From Adiantum capillus-veneris (Eukaryota > Streptophyta > Polypodiopsida > Polypodiales > Pteridaceae): 64,000 nucleotides of DNA. This document shows positions 36,576-46,798 of the stretch, piece after piece; position 1 is the first letter of the stretch, and each line of letters starts with the position of its first letter. The stretch is taken from the NCBI GenBank assembly GCA_014529385.2, contig CM043968.1, forward strand, positions 130,259,018 through 130,323,017, given 5' to 3'. The position numbers were made by a program, and so were the translations under genes. The notes below the pieces were generated by a model. That model made no database searches, was not told where the DNA came from, and saw only the letters and a program-made list of their open reading frames with translations.

Positions 36576-36984
36576 AAAACATCAAGGCTATGGTCATATC
36601 GTATCATGGGTAATATGAAAGGGTTAATGGATGAGTTAATGGCATTCAATCTTGGCTGACCAAATAGGCTACGAATTGTTCTTTGGAATTGTAGTTTTGT
36701 GCTTACCATAATATATATATTTTGTCTAGTGATTGGGATTAATTGTGTGTACAAATCCTCTTGGTTCATAGCAAGATAACTACGCTTACATCAAAAGAAA
36801 AATTATAGTCTATGAGAGGTAGTATGATGGGATCGGGTGATAGAAGTATTTCATTGAGCCTTTCAGGGCCGAAGAGAAACACTATACGTTGTTGAAAGTG
36901 TATTTTACGACTAATCCATACATTAATTCTAATAGATCGTACAGAGTGAAAGCGATAGAAATGATCATCATGTGGGTTATTCAT
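36545..36984 (-). other. pair of small paralogous ORFs in the element E 3' LTR
   Basis: Two sense-strand frames, 36984-36766 (72 codons) and 36769-36545 (74 codons, running past the LTR end). They are the second copy of the pair described at 44775-44993 and 44566-44778. Confidence 0.4.
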
Positions 36985-38350
36985 CTAGGATAGTATGTGA
37001 GAAATGTAGATATGAGAGAAGTGAAGAGATGAGAAGTTTCCCTCCCAAGCCCTATTCTTGCCCGTAGACAATAAGGATACTGCGGGGAGAGATGTACCTG
37101 TAGCAAAGAGAACCTAGAGAGGATGAATTACTAAGAATGAGAGAGATAGGTTTGGTTAAGGAGATGAGATTAGATACATTTATATATGTTGGATTAGAGA
37201 TGAAAATGAAAACAACAAGAAATCAAGAAAACATCAATGTAGAACACATCTTACTTGAAACCCTTCGGCACCATTATTGATGGGAGAGAGAAGAAGAGGG
37301 GAGAATTCAAAGTTGATTGATACGCCAAGTACGACACCTTCTTTGATTAGAGTTGATCCTCCAAGGATGGCGTACAAGAATGGCTAGTTTTCCTCTAGGA
37401 GAAAGTGTAGGCTTGGGCTTATGTTAATGGGGCTAAGTACAATTAGGCATTACTACTCACTCCCTCAAGAATTCCTCTCATCAATGGCTTGAATGCTTGA
37501 GTTCTTTCCAAGGAAGAAGAGGTCCCCTTTTATAGGTGAAGGGAACCCCCAAGGGTTTACACAAGAAGAGAGGAGCCAGTGTGAACAGGAATTGGAAAAG
37601 TTGGAAATGAGCTGTCCCTGCATGATGTGGGTAGACTGGGGTCCAGTATTTTGATCATATCTCTTCAACCGTAGCTCCAAATAAAAAAGTAAAAATATGG
37701 GCAGAAACTTCAGCTCATTAGCTACGATTTTCATTTTAAAATCATTTTCCAATTCGGATTGGAACCTTGTGTAAAAAATTCATCAAAATAGGGTCCATTT
37801 CTGGCAGCAAAAGTCTTCATGTGGTCCCCTTTGCATAGACTTTCATTTGATTCCAAAGGACACCTCATGCCATATGAAAGCATGACATTGCTCCTTGACA
37901 AAGTTTTGTAATCATGCTTGCAATAATGCATTAAAATAAGTGTATCTTTGAAATCATGCCACCTAGTGTCCCACTAGGATTTGATTCCCTCCTAGTAGCT
38001 ATTTAAAAAGAAATATAAGAAAAATACATAGAATATATATAGATTGGAAATTTCTCTAGATATAGGATCTAAATAGGGTGTGAGATAATAATGAGATGGT
38101 AGAAAGAAAGAATCAATGCTTTTTGCCCCAAGTTAAAGAGGTGGAGCTATTGACACTTTTCCCATAGTATTTTTTGATGGTAAAGTAAGAATTCATTACC
38201 CTTGAGATAAATAATAAGATGAGATAGAAAGCTTATATTTATACTTACATATGCATATGTACATTATAGGAAATATAATTATGTATCTAAAAAGTTACAA
38301 GATAACTCTTGTAGCATGTGTTCCCACTATGTACATGTCACAGCACGACA
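36576..38350 (-). repeat. 3' LTR of element E (outer end deleted)
   Basis: Corresponds to 44585-46359 of the 5' LTR. On the minus strand it starts TGTCGTGCTGTGACATG, but its last 220 bp (equivalent to 44365-44584) are absent and WVPK leader sequence follows at once. Confidence 0.9.
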
Positions 38351-38366
38351 TCCACCCCCTCTAAAC
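38351..38366 (-). promoter_or_regulatory. polypurine tract of element E
   Basis: On the minus strand TTTAGAGGGGGTGGA directly precedes the 3' LTR start TGTCGTG, the priming site for plus-strand DNA. Confidence 0.85.
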
Positions 38367-38408
38367 CTGCACATCCTCTGGTATGTGCCAAATTATTTCT
38401 TTGTAAGA

Positions 38409-41400
38409 TCAGCCCTCTTGTACATCTTCCTTGCTTTCATCTTCACTGGATGATTCCAGAGCTTCATTTTCACTTTGATCTTCACCTGTGTTTTGCTCTT
38501 CTTCCTCATCAACATTTTTTGGATCATTGTCTCCTCTTCTCTTAAACATTTTGATCCTTTTTCCTGCAATGGGAATCTTTACTTCTGTGCCATCTAGTTC
38601 AGACAAGCTGTAAGTAGCATTTTCATGCACATGTTTTACAACATATGGTCCAAACCATCTTTTTGAAAACTTACGCATGACTGTGTGTTGGTTATCAAGG
38701 CTACTATCATACACTAAAACCCAGTCACCTTTGTCAATTGCTTTGCTCCTGAGCCGATGTCGCTTATCAAAGTAGTCCTTGTTTTTCAATCTTGCATTTT
38801 TGAGTCGTTCTTTTGCAGCCTCAATGTCTCCAGGTCTTCTCTCTAGTTGCCTTATGCGCAATGCAAGGAGATCTTCCCTACTAAGCCCCTCTTGCCAAGG
38901 TAGTACATTCCATGTGGGAATTGTATCCTCAATCGGCATCACTGGCTTTTGACCATGCATTAGCTCCGCAGGCATGTAGCCAGTTACTGAGCTATGTGTT
39001 GTACGATCAGCCCATAAAGCGTATGGTAACAGTTTTGGCCACTCACCAACTCTTCCTTCGCAAGCCTTGGCCAAAGCTTTGATGATAGGAGGATGCCCTC
39101 TTTCACTCTTTCCATTGCCTTCAGGGTTGTAAGCTGTAGTAAGAGAAAGCTTGATCCCTAATCTAGAAAAGAACTCCCTTGCTTCTTCGGCATCCAGTTC
39201 ACCTCGATCTGCAGTGATTTTTCCCACACAACCATAACGGCAAATCACCTCATCAAGAAGGAATTTGCACACAGCTTCTGTGGTCTTAGCTCTTAATGCT
39301 CTTCCTTCAACCTGGTTAGTTAGGTCCTCTCGTGCAAGAACCAAGTATCTCATCTGCCAGAGTCCTAAAGGCATCGTGACTAGATCCACAACCCATTTAT
39401 AGTGCATGGCTAGTGGATATGTAGGGTGCAATCCATCACGATGTCGAACATTCGAATACATTTGACAAGTTACACATGACTCTACAAACTGAGATACATC
39501 TTTATACATACCCTTCCACCAGTATTTTTCTTTCAACTTGGAGAAGGTTGCCCACACACCCCTGTGTCCAGCCCATAGACTCTCATGAAACTCTTGCATG
39601 AGCTTTACTTGAGTCTCTTTTTTACATATAACCCGTTGTGGTGTAGCACCCTTTTGTTTAGGATGCTTCCACAAGTAACCATCCCTTAAAAAGTACCCAT
39701 ATGCTTTCCTGCGTATCCTCTTGAATTCTTGTTCAGACCAATCATCCTGTTTTGTTAGAGTACTCAAGTACCTTCCAATAGAAAGCCAATCACCTTCATA
39801 AAGATCTTTCAAGAACAATTCAAGTGAATTAGTCATGCATACATTGTTACCTTTGACATGAGAGATAGAATAGAATTTTGTGCCTACATCATCTCCCTCA
39901 TCAATCATTTGTGACTCATCTTCATACCTTGCCCTTGATAGCATATCTGCCACTGTATTGTCTTTACCTGCAATGTGCTTAAACTCGGGATTTAAGGACT
40001 TAATGTAGGCAATCCACCGCAACACAGCAATGTCTGGTGTTGAGCAGCTTGTAATCATCCCAAGAAGTGGTAGACAATCTGTTTCTACAACCACACATGC
40101 ACCAATTAGGTACTCTTTTCCACTTTTCAAGGCTGTAACCATACCCCATAACTCTCTCTTTATCTGTGGATAGTTTCTTTGGCGAGCACTTAGTACCTTT
40201 GCTCCAAATCTTACCACATACCTGTGTCCTTCTTTGTCATCTTGCCCTATTGCCCATCCAATCCCTGTAGGACTGGTATCTACTGTCACAATCACTGGCC
40301 TTTGACACTCATAGTCTACCTTTCTCAAAGTCGTTGCTGACTGGAGTAACTCCTTTATCTTTTTCATGGATTTTACATGTGCTTTTGTCCATTTAAACTT
40401 TTGATTCTTTCTAAGCAGCTGATAAAGAGGATCAGCTACATGTGCATAATGTGGAATCCAAATAACATAGAAGACACATGCTCCTAGAAACCTTCTAACC
40501 TCAGTGATGCTAGTACATGTTTCTTTCATTATTTGGATGGCATCTACCTTTGATGGACAAGGTTTCCTACCATATGGCCCGCACATGTGCCCCACAATGA
40601 GCACTTCATTGACACCAAACATAGACTTTTTCCCCGACAATGTAAGATTCACTTCTTCCAACCTAGACAAAATTTTATCACAATCATTTATGTGATTTAC
40701 CACAAACCTGCGATATCCCTTGAGATCCAAAGCTTCATCTTTGTCACTTTCTTCACATCCTTTGATAGGCAAATCATCAATGAAAGGCATTGTGATTTGA
40801 GGAATAAAGTCACGTAAGACCTTATTCATCCCATTCATCATATGTGCAACCGAGTTGGTTGCTCCCTGTGGCAAGGTACACATCCTTACCAAACCCAAAG
40901 GTGTCCTCATGGTTGTCAAGTCTCTGCTTTCGATTGCAAGCTGAAATTGATCATACCCTGAGTAGAGATCCCCCATTGAGTAGATTGCCCTCCCTGCAAA
41001 CGCCTTTGCAAATTCATCCACAATTGGACCTGTTCCTACATTTCTAATTGTCACCTTGTTCACTGGTTGCATATCTTGGATGAAGCGTAGAGAACCATTC
41101 TTCTTTGGAACTGTGAACCACCTGTTTGAGTATGGAGCACAAGAAGGCTCCAAGATTCCCATTTTGATTTTCTCATTCAGTAGCTCTACTAACTTTGGCA
41201 AATGAGCCTTTGGAACCGGAATAGGCCGCAGATTCCAAGGCACATGAGGTATTGTGAAAATTACCATAGGAGCTACAATATAAGGATCAACACATCCTAT
41301 TTCATGTGGCTCGAATGCAAAAGCCTTACCATGCTTTGAAAGCATTTCTTTGAAGCACTTTGTCTCCTCCTGTGTTAGAAACTCCTTGCAACCAATCTGC

Positions 41401-41969
41401 AACTCTTGAAAAGACTCCTTTGTGAAGGTATGCCCGATCTTTTTAGGATTCCGCAAACTTGGTTATAAAGAAGCCTGTTAAATCTTTTCCCTGTTGTTGG
41501 GTGGTAAGGGTGAAGCTACTGGTTTCACCTTCTTTGCTACACTCTTGTATTTAGTTTCAACATGGACTTCTGGGCCAACTGTTTGGCTTTCTTTAAAGGC
41601 TTCTATTACTTGATACATTTCCATAGAGCAAACTTCCACAACTTCATTTTCAAGATGCACACTAGACCTCATTATAGCATCAAGCTCACCCATAGTATCT
41701 ACAAAAGAAACTTGTTCACACAAACCCAAAACATTTTCAGTAGGCTCTAGCAACCCACTCTTTTTCATGCCTATTTGTACATTATGCACATATTGCTTCT
41801 CGCATCTCTTCAAATCTTCAAGTTTTGTAAAACATACTGATCCATTCTTTGTTACCAAGGAGCTCGTTGAAAATGCTTCACCTATTTTTGGATCAGGCGA
41901 GACCCTTTTTCTTTCTGTACCACTGCAATCCCGCTTTACAATGGTACTTGGCCAAAACCCATCATTTCT
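38409..41969 (-). CDS. element E Pol: RT, RNase H and integrase (-1 frame, two internal stops)
   Basis: The frame opens at 41969, overlaps the gag end and lies at -1 to it. After 163 codons it meets TAA at 41478-41480 and again at 41463-41465, then is open for over 1000 codons to 38409. Domains: reverse transcriptase (WFTVPKKNGSLRFIQDMQPV, then MGDLYSGYDQFQL, LPQGATNSV and catalytic FIDDLPIKG in place of the usual YVDD); RNase H (TVDTSPTGIGWAIGQ, then QIKRELWGMV); integrase zinc-binding HESLWAGHRG...CVTCQMY; and integrase core with VVDLVTMP, TADRGELD and NGKSERGH. The C-terminus is acidic. The two stops lie in the linker before RT, so they may have been present in the source copy or arisen since. 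Confidence 0.85.
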
Positions 41970-44311
41970 CTATGATCATGAAACTCTTTGCTCACCTTTG
42001 GTAGAGGATCTTCTCTGAGGTTGTCACGATTTCTTTCATGGTTTACACAAACTGTGAGGAATTGGACAGCACGTTTACCATCTTTGCTACGTATCCTAGC
42101 ATATGCTGAACCATCGTCCATTACCTTTGTTTCCATTCGAACTCCCACAATGTAGGGCTGTCCAAGGATGAGATGATATGAAGATGTATCCTGTACAAAG
42201 AAGTTTTGGTCAATCTTTACATCACCTATTGTTACCTTCACACCTGGACATGCTGCATACAATTCACCGGATGAATTGTTTGCCACTTTTACCATCCAAC
42301 CATGATCTGTGTCCATTGGCCATTTGCACTTGTTGTAGAGACTCTTTGACATTATGTTTATTTCTGAACCATGGTCAATCAAGGCAACAAATGGCTCTTC
42401 AAGATCACCTACCTTGACCAAAGTTTCTGTAGTAGCCCTTGCCCAATGACTTCGTGAATAGTAACTCCTAGGAATATCTTCAACTTCTTCATCATCATTT
42501 GAGAAATACACTTGCTTCACTCTCCCACTAGATTGGTAGCATCCTACCACAGCTCCATCATTCTCCTTATTTTGCAGTTGCATCCCTTGTGTCTTTGAGG
42601 TTTCCCCTTCAACCTGTGGACGAGAAACTTCAGCAAGGGTTTGCCTCTTTCTCTTGATGATGTCAATGATCTCCTCATGGAATTCACGCTTTGCAATGCC
42701 AAGAACTTCTCCCAGAGTAAACTCAATCTTGCTATTCAAGATCCTTTCCTCCAAGACTTTCTTTAAATCTGTAGCAACCTCAATATCAGATTGTAGTTTA
42801 TAAGTTGGGCCTTTTGTCTTACCTTTCATTGGCTCTTTCTTCTTTCCTATTGTAGACTCCTCCATGAGTAGTTCAGGTGGAGATGCTCCTTGTGTTGAGG
42901 GTGTTTGAGAAGGCATTGAGTCGCTTCTTCCCCCACTTCTAGAAGCTCTTTTTGATGGTCCTTCATCAGCATTCTCACGTCTGCGCTTCTCTTCTACAAT
43001 TGCCTCATTTTGTTGGCATTTTGTAATGTAGGCATGCACTGACAATGAGTCCACTGGATCATTCCATCCTGTTTCTAGACGTATGCAATCACCTGCTTCA
43101 TATAGAATCTCTTTTGTAAGCTTTCCCTTTTTAGCTAATTGCATGACATTTGGCCAAATTTGACCATGATGGTCACTCACTTCTTCATCACAAAAATGTT
43201 CAATTTTTACTCCATAAGTAGCTGCCTCAACTGAAGAGGTGGCATGCTTGGTTGCCATATCTTCAACTAAGGTTTGCATTCCCCCCTTCCCAAAGTTAGT
43301 TCTCAAGGGTAGACCTGTCTCTCTTAAGTGGATTTTACCATCCTTAAAAAAGACAACATCTTTTGACAAAGCATCACTAAAATCATCACAATCCCTTCTT
43401 ACATGGTTTGTACTATCACACCAAATACATCTATTAACAACCCCTTCTTTGGGCTGTTGTCTTTGCCTAGGAAGTGGCCCTGATGGTTGGCCTTTTTCTT
43501 CAAGCTTTGCAAACTTCACCTTCAAGTCACGCATTCCCTTCACAAGCTCATCTAGCATGGACTCATCAAACTTAGGAGCGATAAAAGTAGGCTTTACCAT
43601 TTTGTCAGAAGTTGAGGTGGAAGGACTTGTAGTGTTTACTACCATCTTGTCCCTTCTTCTTTGTCGTTTGGCAAGCAGCGAGACAGCACCTTCAACCTCA
43701 TTCCAGTCGGTCTTTAGTCCTTGCTCAGCATCTTTATCTTCAAGAAGAAGCTCCAAATTTTCTTGAAACTCTTTACCTGCAGCTTGTAAGAAAAGATCTA
43801 TCTTCTCTGCATCTAGTGTGGCCCTTTCTGTCCTAGTGAGTTGTACATAGCGCCGCTCAAATTCCCTAAGTAGCTCTGTTATTGATAGTCCTTGCTTTGA
43901 CTTGACTACCCATTCTAAGAATGTCCTTTTGGTCACTCTCTCAGAGTCCTCCATGAAATATTCCTCCTTTAAAGCTACTTTGAGTTCTTCCCAATTTCTC
44001 CCATGCCCATCTTTAATTGCCCTAACATGCTCCCTAATTTCTGGAGCAACAACTAGCTCAAAGCTTTGAATCATCTCACCTTCTGACACGCGATGCAGCT
44101 CCATCTCCTTCACATACTCGCGTAAGTACTTGGTTACATCTTTGCCATTGAACTGATCCATTCTGTTGACGACCGCTTGTATGGCCTTCGTTGCTGAAAT
44201 CTCCCTTCTTTCAGTAGCACGTTGTTGTTGCATGAACATTGCAAATGCTTGAAACATTTGCATTGTTGCTGGGTCAAAATGCATACCCTGTTGCTCAACA
44301 TGATCACCCAT
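41936..44311 (-). CDS. element E Gag-protease, 791 residues
   Basis: The first ATG is at 44311, just after the PBS. It has a glutamine and methionine rich N-terminus, a retrotransposon Gag core (about 50-220, including REYVKEMELHRVSEGEMIQS), basic linkers, a zinc knuckle CIWCDSTNHVRRDC at roughly residue 300, then a retropepsin near the C-terminus with FVALIDHGSEINIMSK (DHG in place of the common DSG or DTG) and YHLILGQPYIVGV. The frame is intact to a TAA at 41936. A slippery heptamer lies just before the stop. Confidence 0.88.
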   Translation of the reverse strand: MGDHVEQQGMHFDPATMQMFQAFAMFMQQQRATERREISATKAIQAVVNRMDQFNGKDVTKYLREYVKEMELHRVSEGEMIQSFELVVAPEIREHVRAIKDGHGRNWEELKVALKEEYFMEDSERVTKRTFLEWVVKSKQGLSITELLREFERRYVQLTRTERATLDAEKIDLFLQAAGKEFQENLELLLEDKDAEQGLKTDWNEVEGAVSLLAKRQRRRDKMVVNTTSPSTSTSDKMVKPTFIAPKFDESMLDELVKGMRDLKVKFAKLEEKGQPSGPLPRQRQQPKEGVVNRCIWCDSTNHVRRDCDDFSDALSKDVVFFKDGKIHLRETGLPLRTNFGKGGMQTLVEDMATKHATSSVEAATYGVKIEHFCDEEVSDHHGQIWPNVMQLAKKGKLTKEILYEAGDCIRLETGWNDPVDSLSVHAYITKCQQNEAIVEEKRRRENADEGPSKRASRSGGRSDSMPSQTPSTQGASPPELLMEESTIGKKKEPMKGKTKGPTYKLQSDIEVATDLKKVLEERILNSKIEFTLGEVLGIAKREFHEEIIDIIKRKRQTLAEVSRPQVEGETSKTQGMQLQNKENDGAVVGCYQSSGRVKQVYFSNDDEEVEDIPRSYYSRSHWARATTETLVKVGDLEEPFVALIDHGSEINIMSKSLYNKCKWPMDTDHGWMVKVANNSSGELYAACPGVKVTIGDVKIDQNFFVQDTSSYHLILGQPYIVGVRMETKVMDDGSAYARIRSKDGKRAVQFLTVCVNHERNRDNLREDPLPKVSKEFHDHREMMGFGQVPL
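41954..41960 (-). promoter_or_regulatory. -1 frameshift slippery heptamer G GGT TTT
   Basis: In the gag frame the codons are ATG GGT TTT GGC, giving X XXY YYZ in correct phase five codons before the gag stop. A -1 slip here leads into the pol frame, open from 41969. I did not establish a downstream pseudoknot. Confidence 0.7.
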
Positions 44312-44340
44312 GGTTACCCACAAACTCTCACCCTAGCAGA

Positions 44341-44358
44341 TTCGCGTCGGGTTCACCA
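44341..44358 (-). promoter_or_regulatory. primer binding site of element E
   Basis: On the minus strand TGGTGAACCCGACGCGAA begins six bases after the LTR end. Its complement ends in CCA and looks like a tRNA 3' end. I cannot name the tRNA with certainty. Confidence 0.65.
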
Positions 44359-44565
44359 AAAATATGTCGAGAAATTTGCGGTCTTGCCAGGAAAGCACCG
44401 GGCTTATGGCTGTGAGAGTTTGTGAGAGAACTCAACAAAAATTATATGAAGAAGTTAAACCATAGATGCCATGAAGACTAGGGTTTGGAAAGAAGTGCAA
44501 TCAAAGAAGACTCACTCTTTCTCTCTTGCATTCACACACACAAAGAAAGAACGCAAAAGAGAATG

Positions 44566-44778
44566 TCAAAACAATACGAAGATGAAAACATCAAGGCTAT
44601 GGTCATATCGTATCATGGGTAATATGAAAGGGTTAATGGATGAGTTAATGGCATTCAATCTTGGCTGACCAAATAGGCTACGAATTGTTCTTTGGAATTG
44701 TAGTTTTGTGCTTACCATAATATATATATTTTGTCTAGTGATTGGGATTAATTGTGTGTACAAATCCTCTTGGTTCAT
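44566..44778 (-). CDS. small ORF in the element E LTR, downstream paralogue
   Basis: 70 codons, beginning MNQEDLYTQLIPITRQ, in the same sense and overlapping the previous stop as ATGA. It shares the FQxxI..LFGxxRLNxI and ILPxIxYxxSxDV pattern with its neighbour. No known function. The two DNA segments are only about half identical by a rough hand count, yet the protein match is gapless. Confidence 0.35.
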   Translation of the reverse strand: MNQEDLYTQLIPITRQNIYIMVSTKLQFQRTIRSLFGQPRLNAINSSINPFILPMIRYDHSLDVFIFVLF

Positions 44779-44993
44779 AGCAAGATAACTACGCTTACAT
44801 CAAAAGAAAAATTATAGTCTATGAGAGGTAGTATGATGGGATCGGGTGATAGAAGTATTTCATTGAGCCTTTCAGGGCCGAAGAGAAACACTATACGTTG
44901 TTGAAAGTGTATTTTACGACTAATCCATACATTAATTCTAATAGATCGTACAGAGTGAAAGCGATAGAAATGATCATCATGTGGGTTATTCAT
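44775..44993 (-). CDS. small ORF in the element E LTR, upstream paralogue
   Basis: 72 codons in the sense of the element, beginning MNNPHDDHFYRFHSV. I recognise no family. Residues from about INVWISRK to YNFSFDV align without gaps to the next ORF at about 49% identity (23 of 47), including LFGxxRLNxI and ILPxIxY. The stop overlaps the next start as ATGA. A GTAAGC directly after the FD codons could be a splice donor. It could be captured host sequence or an LTR-encoded peptide, or a chance open frame. Confidence 0.35.
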   Translation of the reverse strand: MNNPHDDHFYRFHSVRSIRINVWISRKIHFQQRIVFLFGPERLNEILLSPDPIILPLIDYNFSFDVSVVILL

Positions 44994-46397
44994 CTAGGAT
45001 AGTATGTGAGAAATGTAGATATGAGAGAAGTGAAGAGATGAGAAGTTTCCCTCCCAAGCCCTATTCTTGCCCGTAGACAATAAGGATACTGCGGGGAGAG
45101 ATGTACCTGTAGCAAAGAGAACCTAGAGAGGATGAATTACTAAGAATGAGAGAGATAGGTTTGGTTAAGGAGATGAGATTAGATACATTTATATATGTTG
45201 GATTAGAGATGAAAATGAAAACAACAAGAAATCAAGAAAACATCAATGTAGAACACATCTTACTTGAAACCCTTCGGCACCATTATTGATGGGAGAGAGA
45301 AGAAGAGGGGAGAATTCAACGTTGATTGATACGCCAAGTACGACACCTTCTTTGATTAGAGTTGATCCTCCAAGGATGGCGTACAAGAATGGCTAGTTTT
45401 CCTCTAGGAGAAAGTGTAGGCTTGGGCTTATGTTAATGGGGCTAAGTACAATTAGGCATTACTACTCACTCCCTCAAGAATTCCTCTCATCAATGGCTTG
45501 AATGCTTGAGTTCTTTCCAAGGAAGAAGAGGTCCCCTTTTATAGGTGAAGGGAACCCCCAAGGGTTTACACAAGAAGAGAGGAGCCAGTGTGAACAGGAA
45601 TTGGAAAAGTTGGAAATGAGCTGTCCCTGCATGATGTGGGTAGACTGGGGTCCAGTATTTTGATCATATCTCTTCAACCGTAGCTCCAAATAAAAAAGTA
45701 AAAATATGGGCAGAAACTTCAGCTCATTAGCTACGATTTTCATTTTAAAATCATTTTCCAATTCGGATTGGAACCTTGTGTAAAAAATTCATCAAAATAG
45801 GGTCCATTTCTGGCAGCAAAAGTCTTCATGTGGTCCCCTTTGCATAGACTTTCATTTGATTCCAAAGGACACCTCATGCCATATGAAAGCATGACATTGC
45901 TCCTTGACAAAGTTTTGTAATCATGCTTGCAATAATGCATTAAAATAAGTGTATCTTTGAAATCATGCCACCTAGTGTCCCACTAGGATTTGATTCCCTC
46001 CTAGTAGCTATTTAAAAAGAAATATAAGAAAAATACATAGAATATATATAGATTGGAAATTTCTCTAGATATAGGATCTAAATAGGGTGTGAGATAATAA
46101 TGAGATGGTAGAAAGAAAGAATCAATGCTTTTTGCCCCAAGTTAAAGAGGTGGAGCTATTGACACTTTTCCCATAGTATTTTTTGATGGTAAAGTAAGAA
46201 TTCATTACCCTTGAGATAAATAATAAGATGAGATAGAAAGCTTATATTTATACTTACATATGCATATGTACATTATAGGAAATATAATTATGTATCTAAA
46301 AAGTTACAAGATAACTCTTGTAGCATGTGTTCCCACTATGTACATGTCACAGCACGACAACGGGCCCTCACTGACACTTCTAGGGGATCCAAGTCAT

Positions 46398-46585
46398 ATG
46401 AACCTACGCTCTGGACGAGTGTTAGAGCACGAGCATATTGGTAGTGCCTCCATTTACGCGGGCACCCATTATTCCTCCACCCTAGGTTCTGGACCTTCGG
46501 TTGGGACTCAAGGTAGCGCGACCCAAGATCCTCATATCGCGTCTAGTGATTCTTCCTCTGACTACGAAGTCATGGAGGGGTATCT
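46398..46585 (+). pseudogene. WVPK copy C gag, N-terminal piece
   Basis: Starts at ATG 46398 with MNLRSGRVLEHEHIG, a TRSGR-like start common in plant gypsy Gag proteins, and runs to the small LTR element insertion after MEGY. The same frame resumes at 48319. It is preceded by an open stretch from 46362 without another likely start. Confidence 0.75.
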
Positions 46586-46766
46586 TGTTGGGTATGCAAG
46601 CCCAATTATGGGAATATCCAAATGTCCGGTGTCTAGCTCGTGGGTACAGGCTCTATAGCATGCAGATCAACTTTAGTTGTAAGTCAAGTGGTGCATGGCT
46701 TTTTGCCTTTATATGTAAGGCTATACTTCAATAGAGAATACGTGTGTTTTTCAGGCCTAATCTCTG

Positions 46767-46798
<32 letters not shown>

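Larger units (their letters stand above)
36576..46359 (-). mobile_element. young Ty3/gypsy retrotransposon E, 9.8 kb
   Basis: A minus-strand element with 5' LTR at 44365-46359, PBS, gag-pro, pol, PPT and 3' LTR at 36576-38350. The shared 1775 bp of the two LTRs have the same length and differ by eye at only one base noticed (A at about 37316, C at 45325), so insertion was recent. The outer 220 bp of the left LTR and any target duplication are missing, which points to a deletion after insertion. Confidence 0.92.
44365..46359 (-). repeat. 5' LTR of element E, 1995 bp
   Basis: On the minus strand it starts TGTCGTGCTG and ends AATTTCTCGACA, so the ends form a short TGTCG/CGACA inverted repeat. 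It is unusually long and contains several sense open frames. Confidence 0.88.

Noticed and set aside
45474-45940. Open frames of 66 and 95 codons in the element E LTR
   Set aside because: No internal homology or recognised domain, and duplicated only because the LTR is duplicated. Kept out of the gene list, unlike the paralogous pair at 44566-44993.
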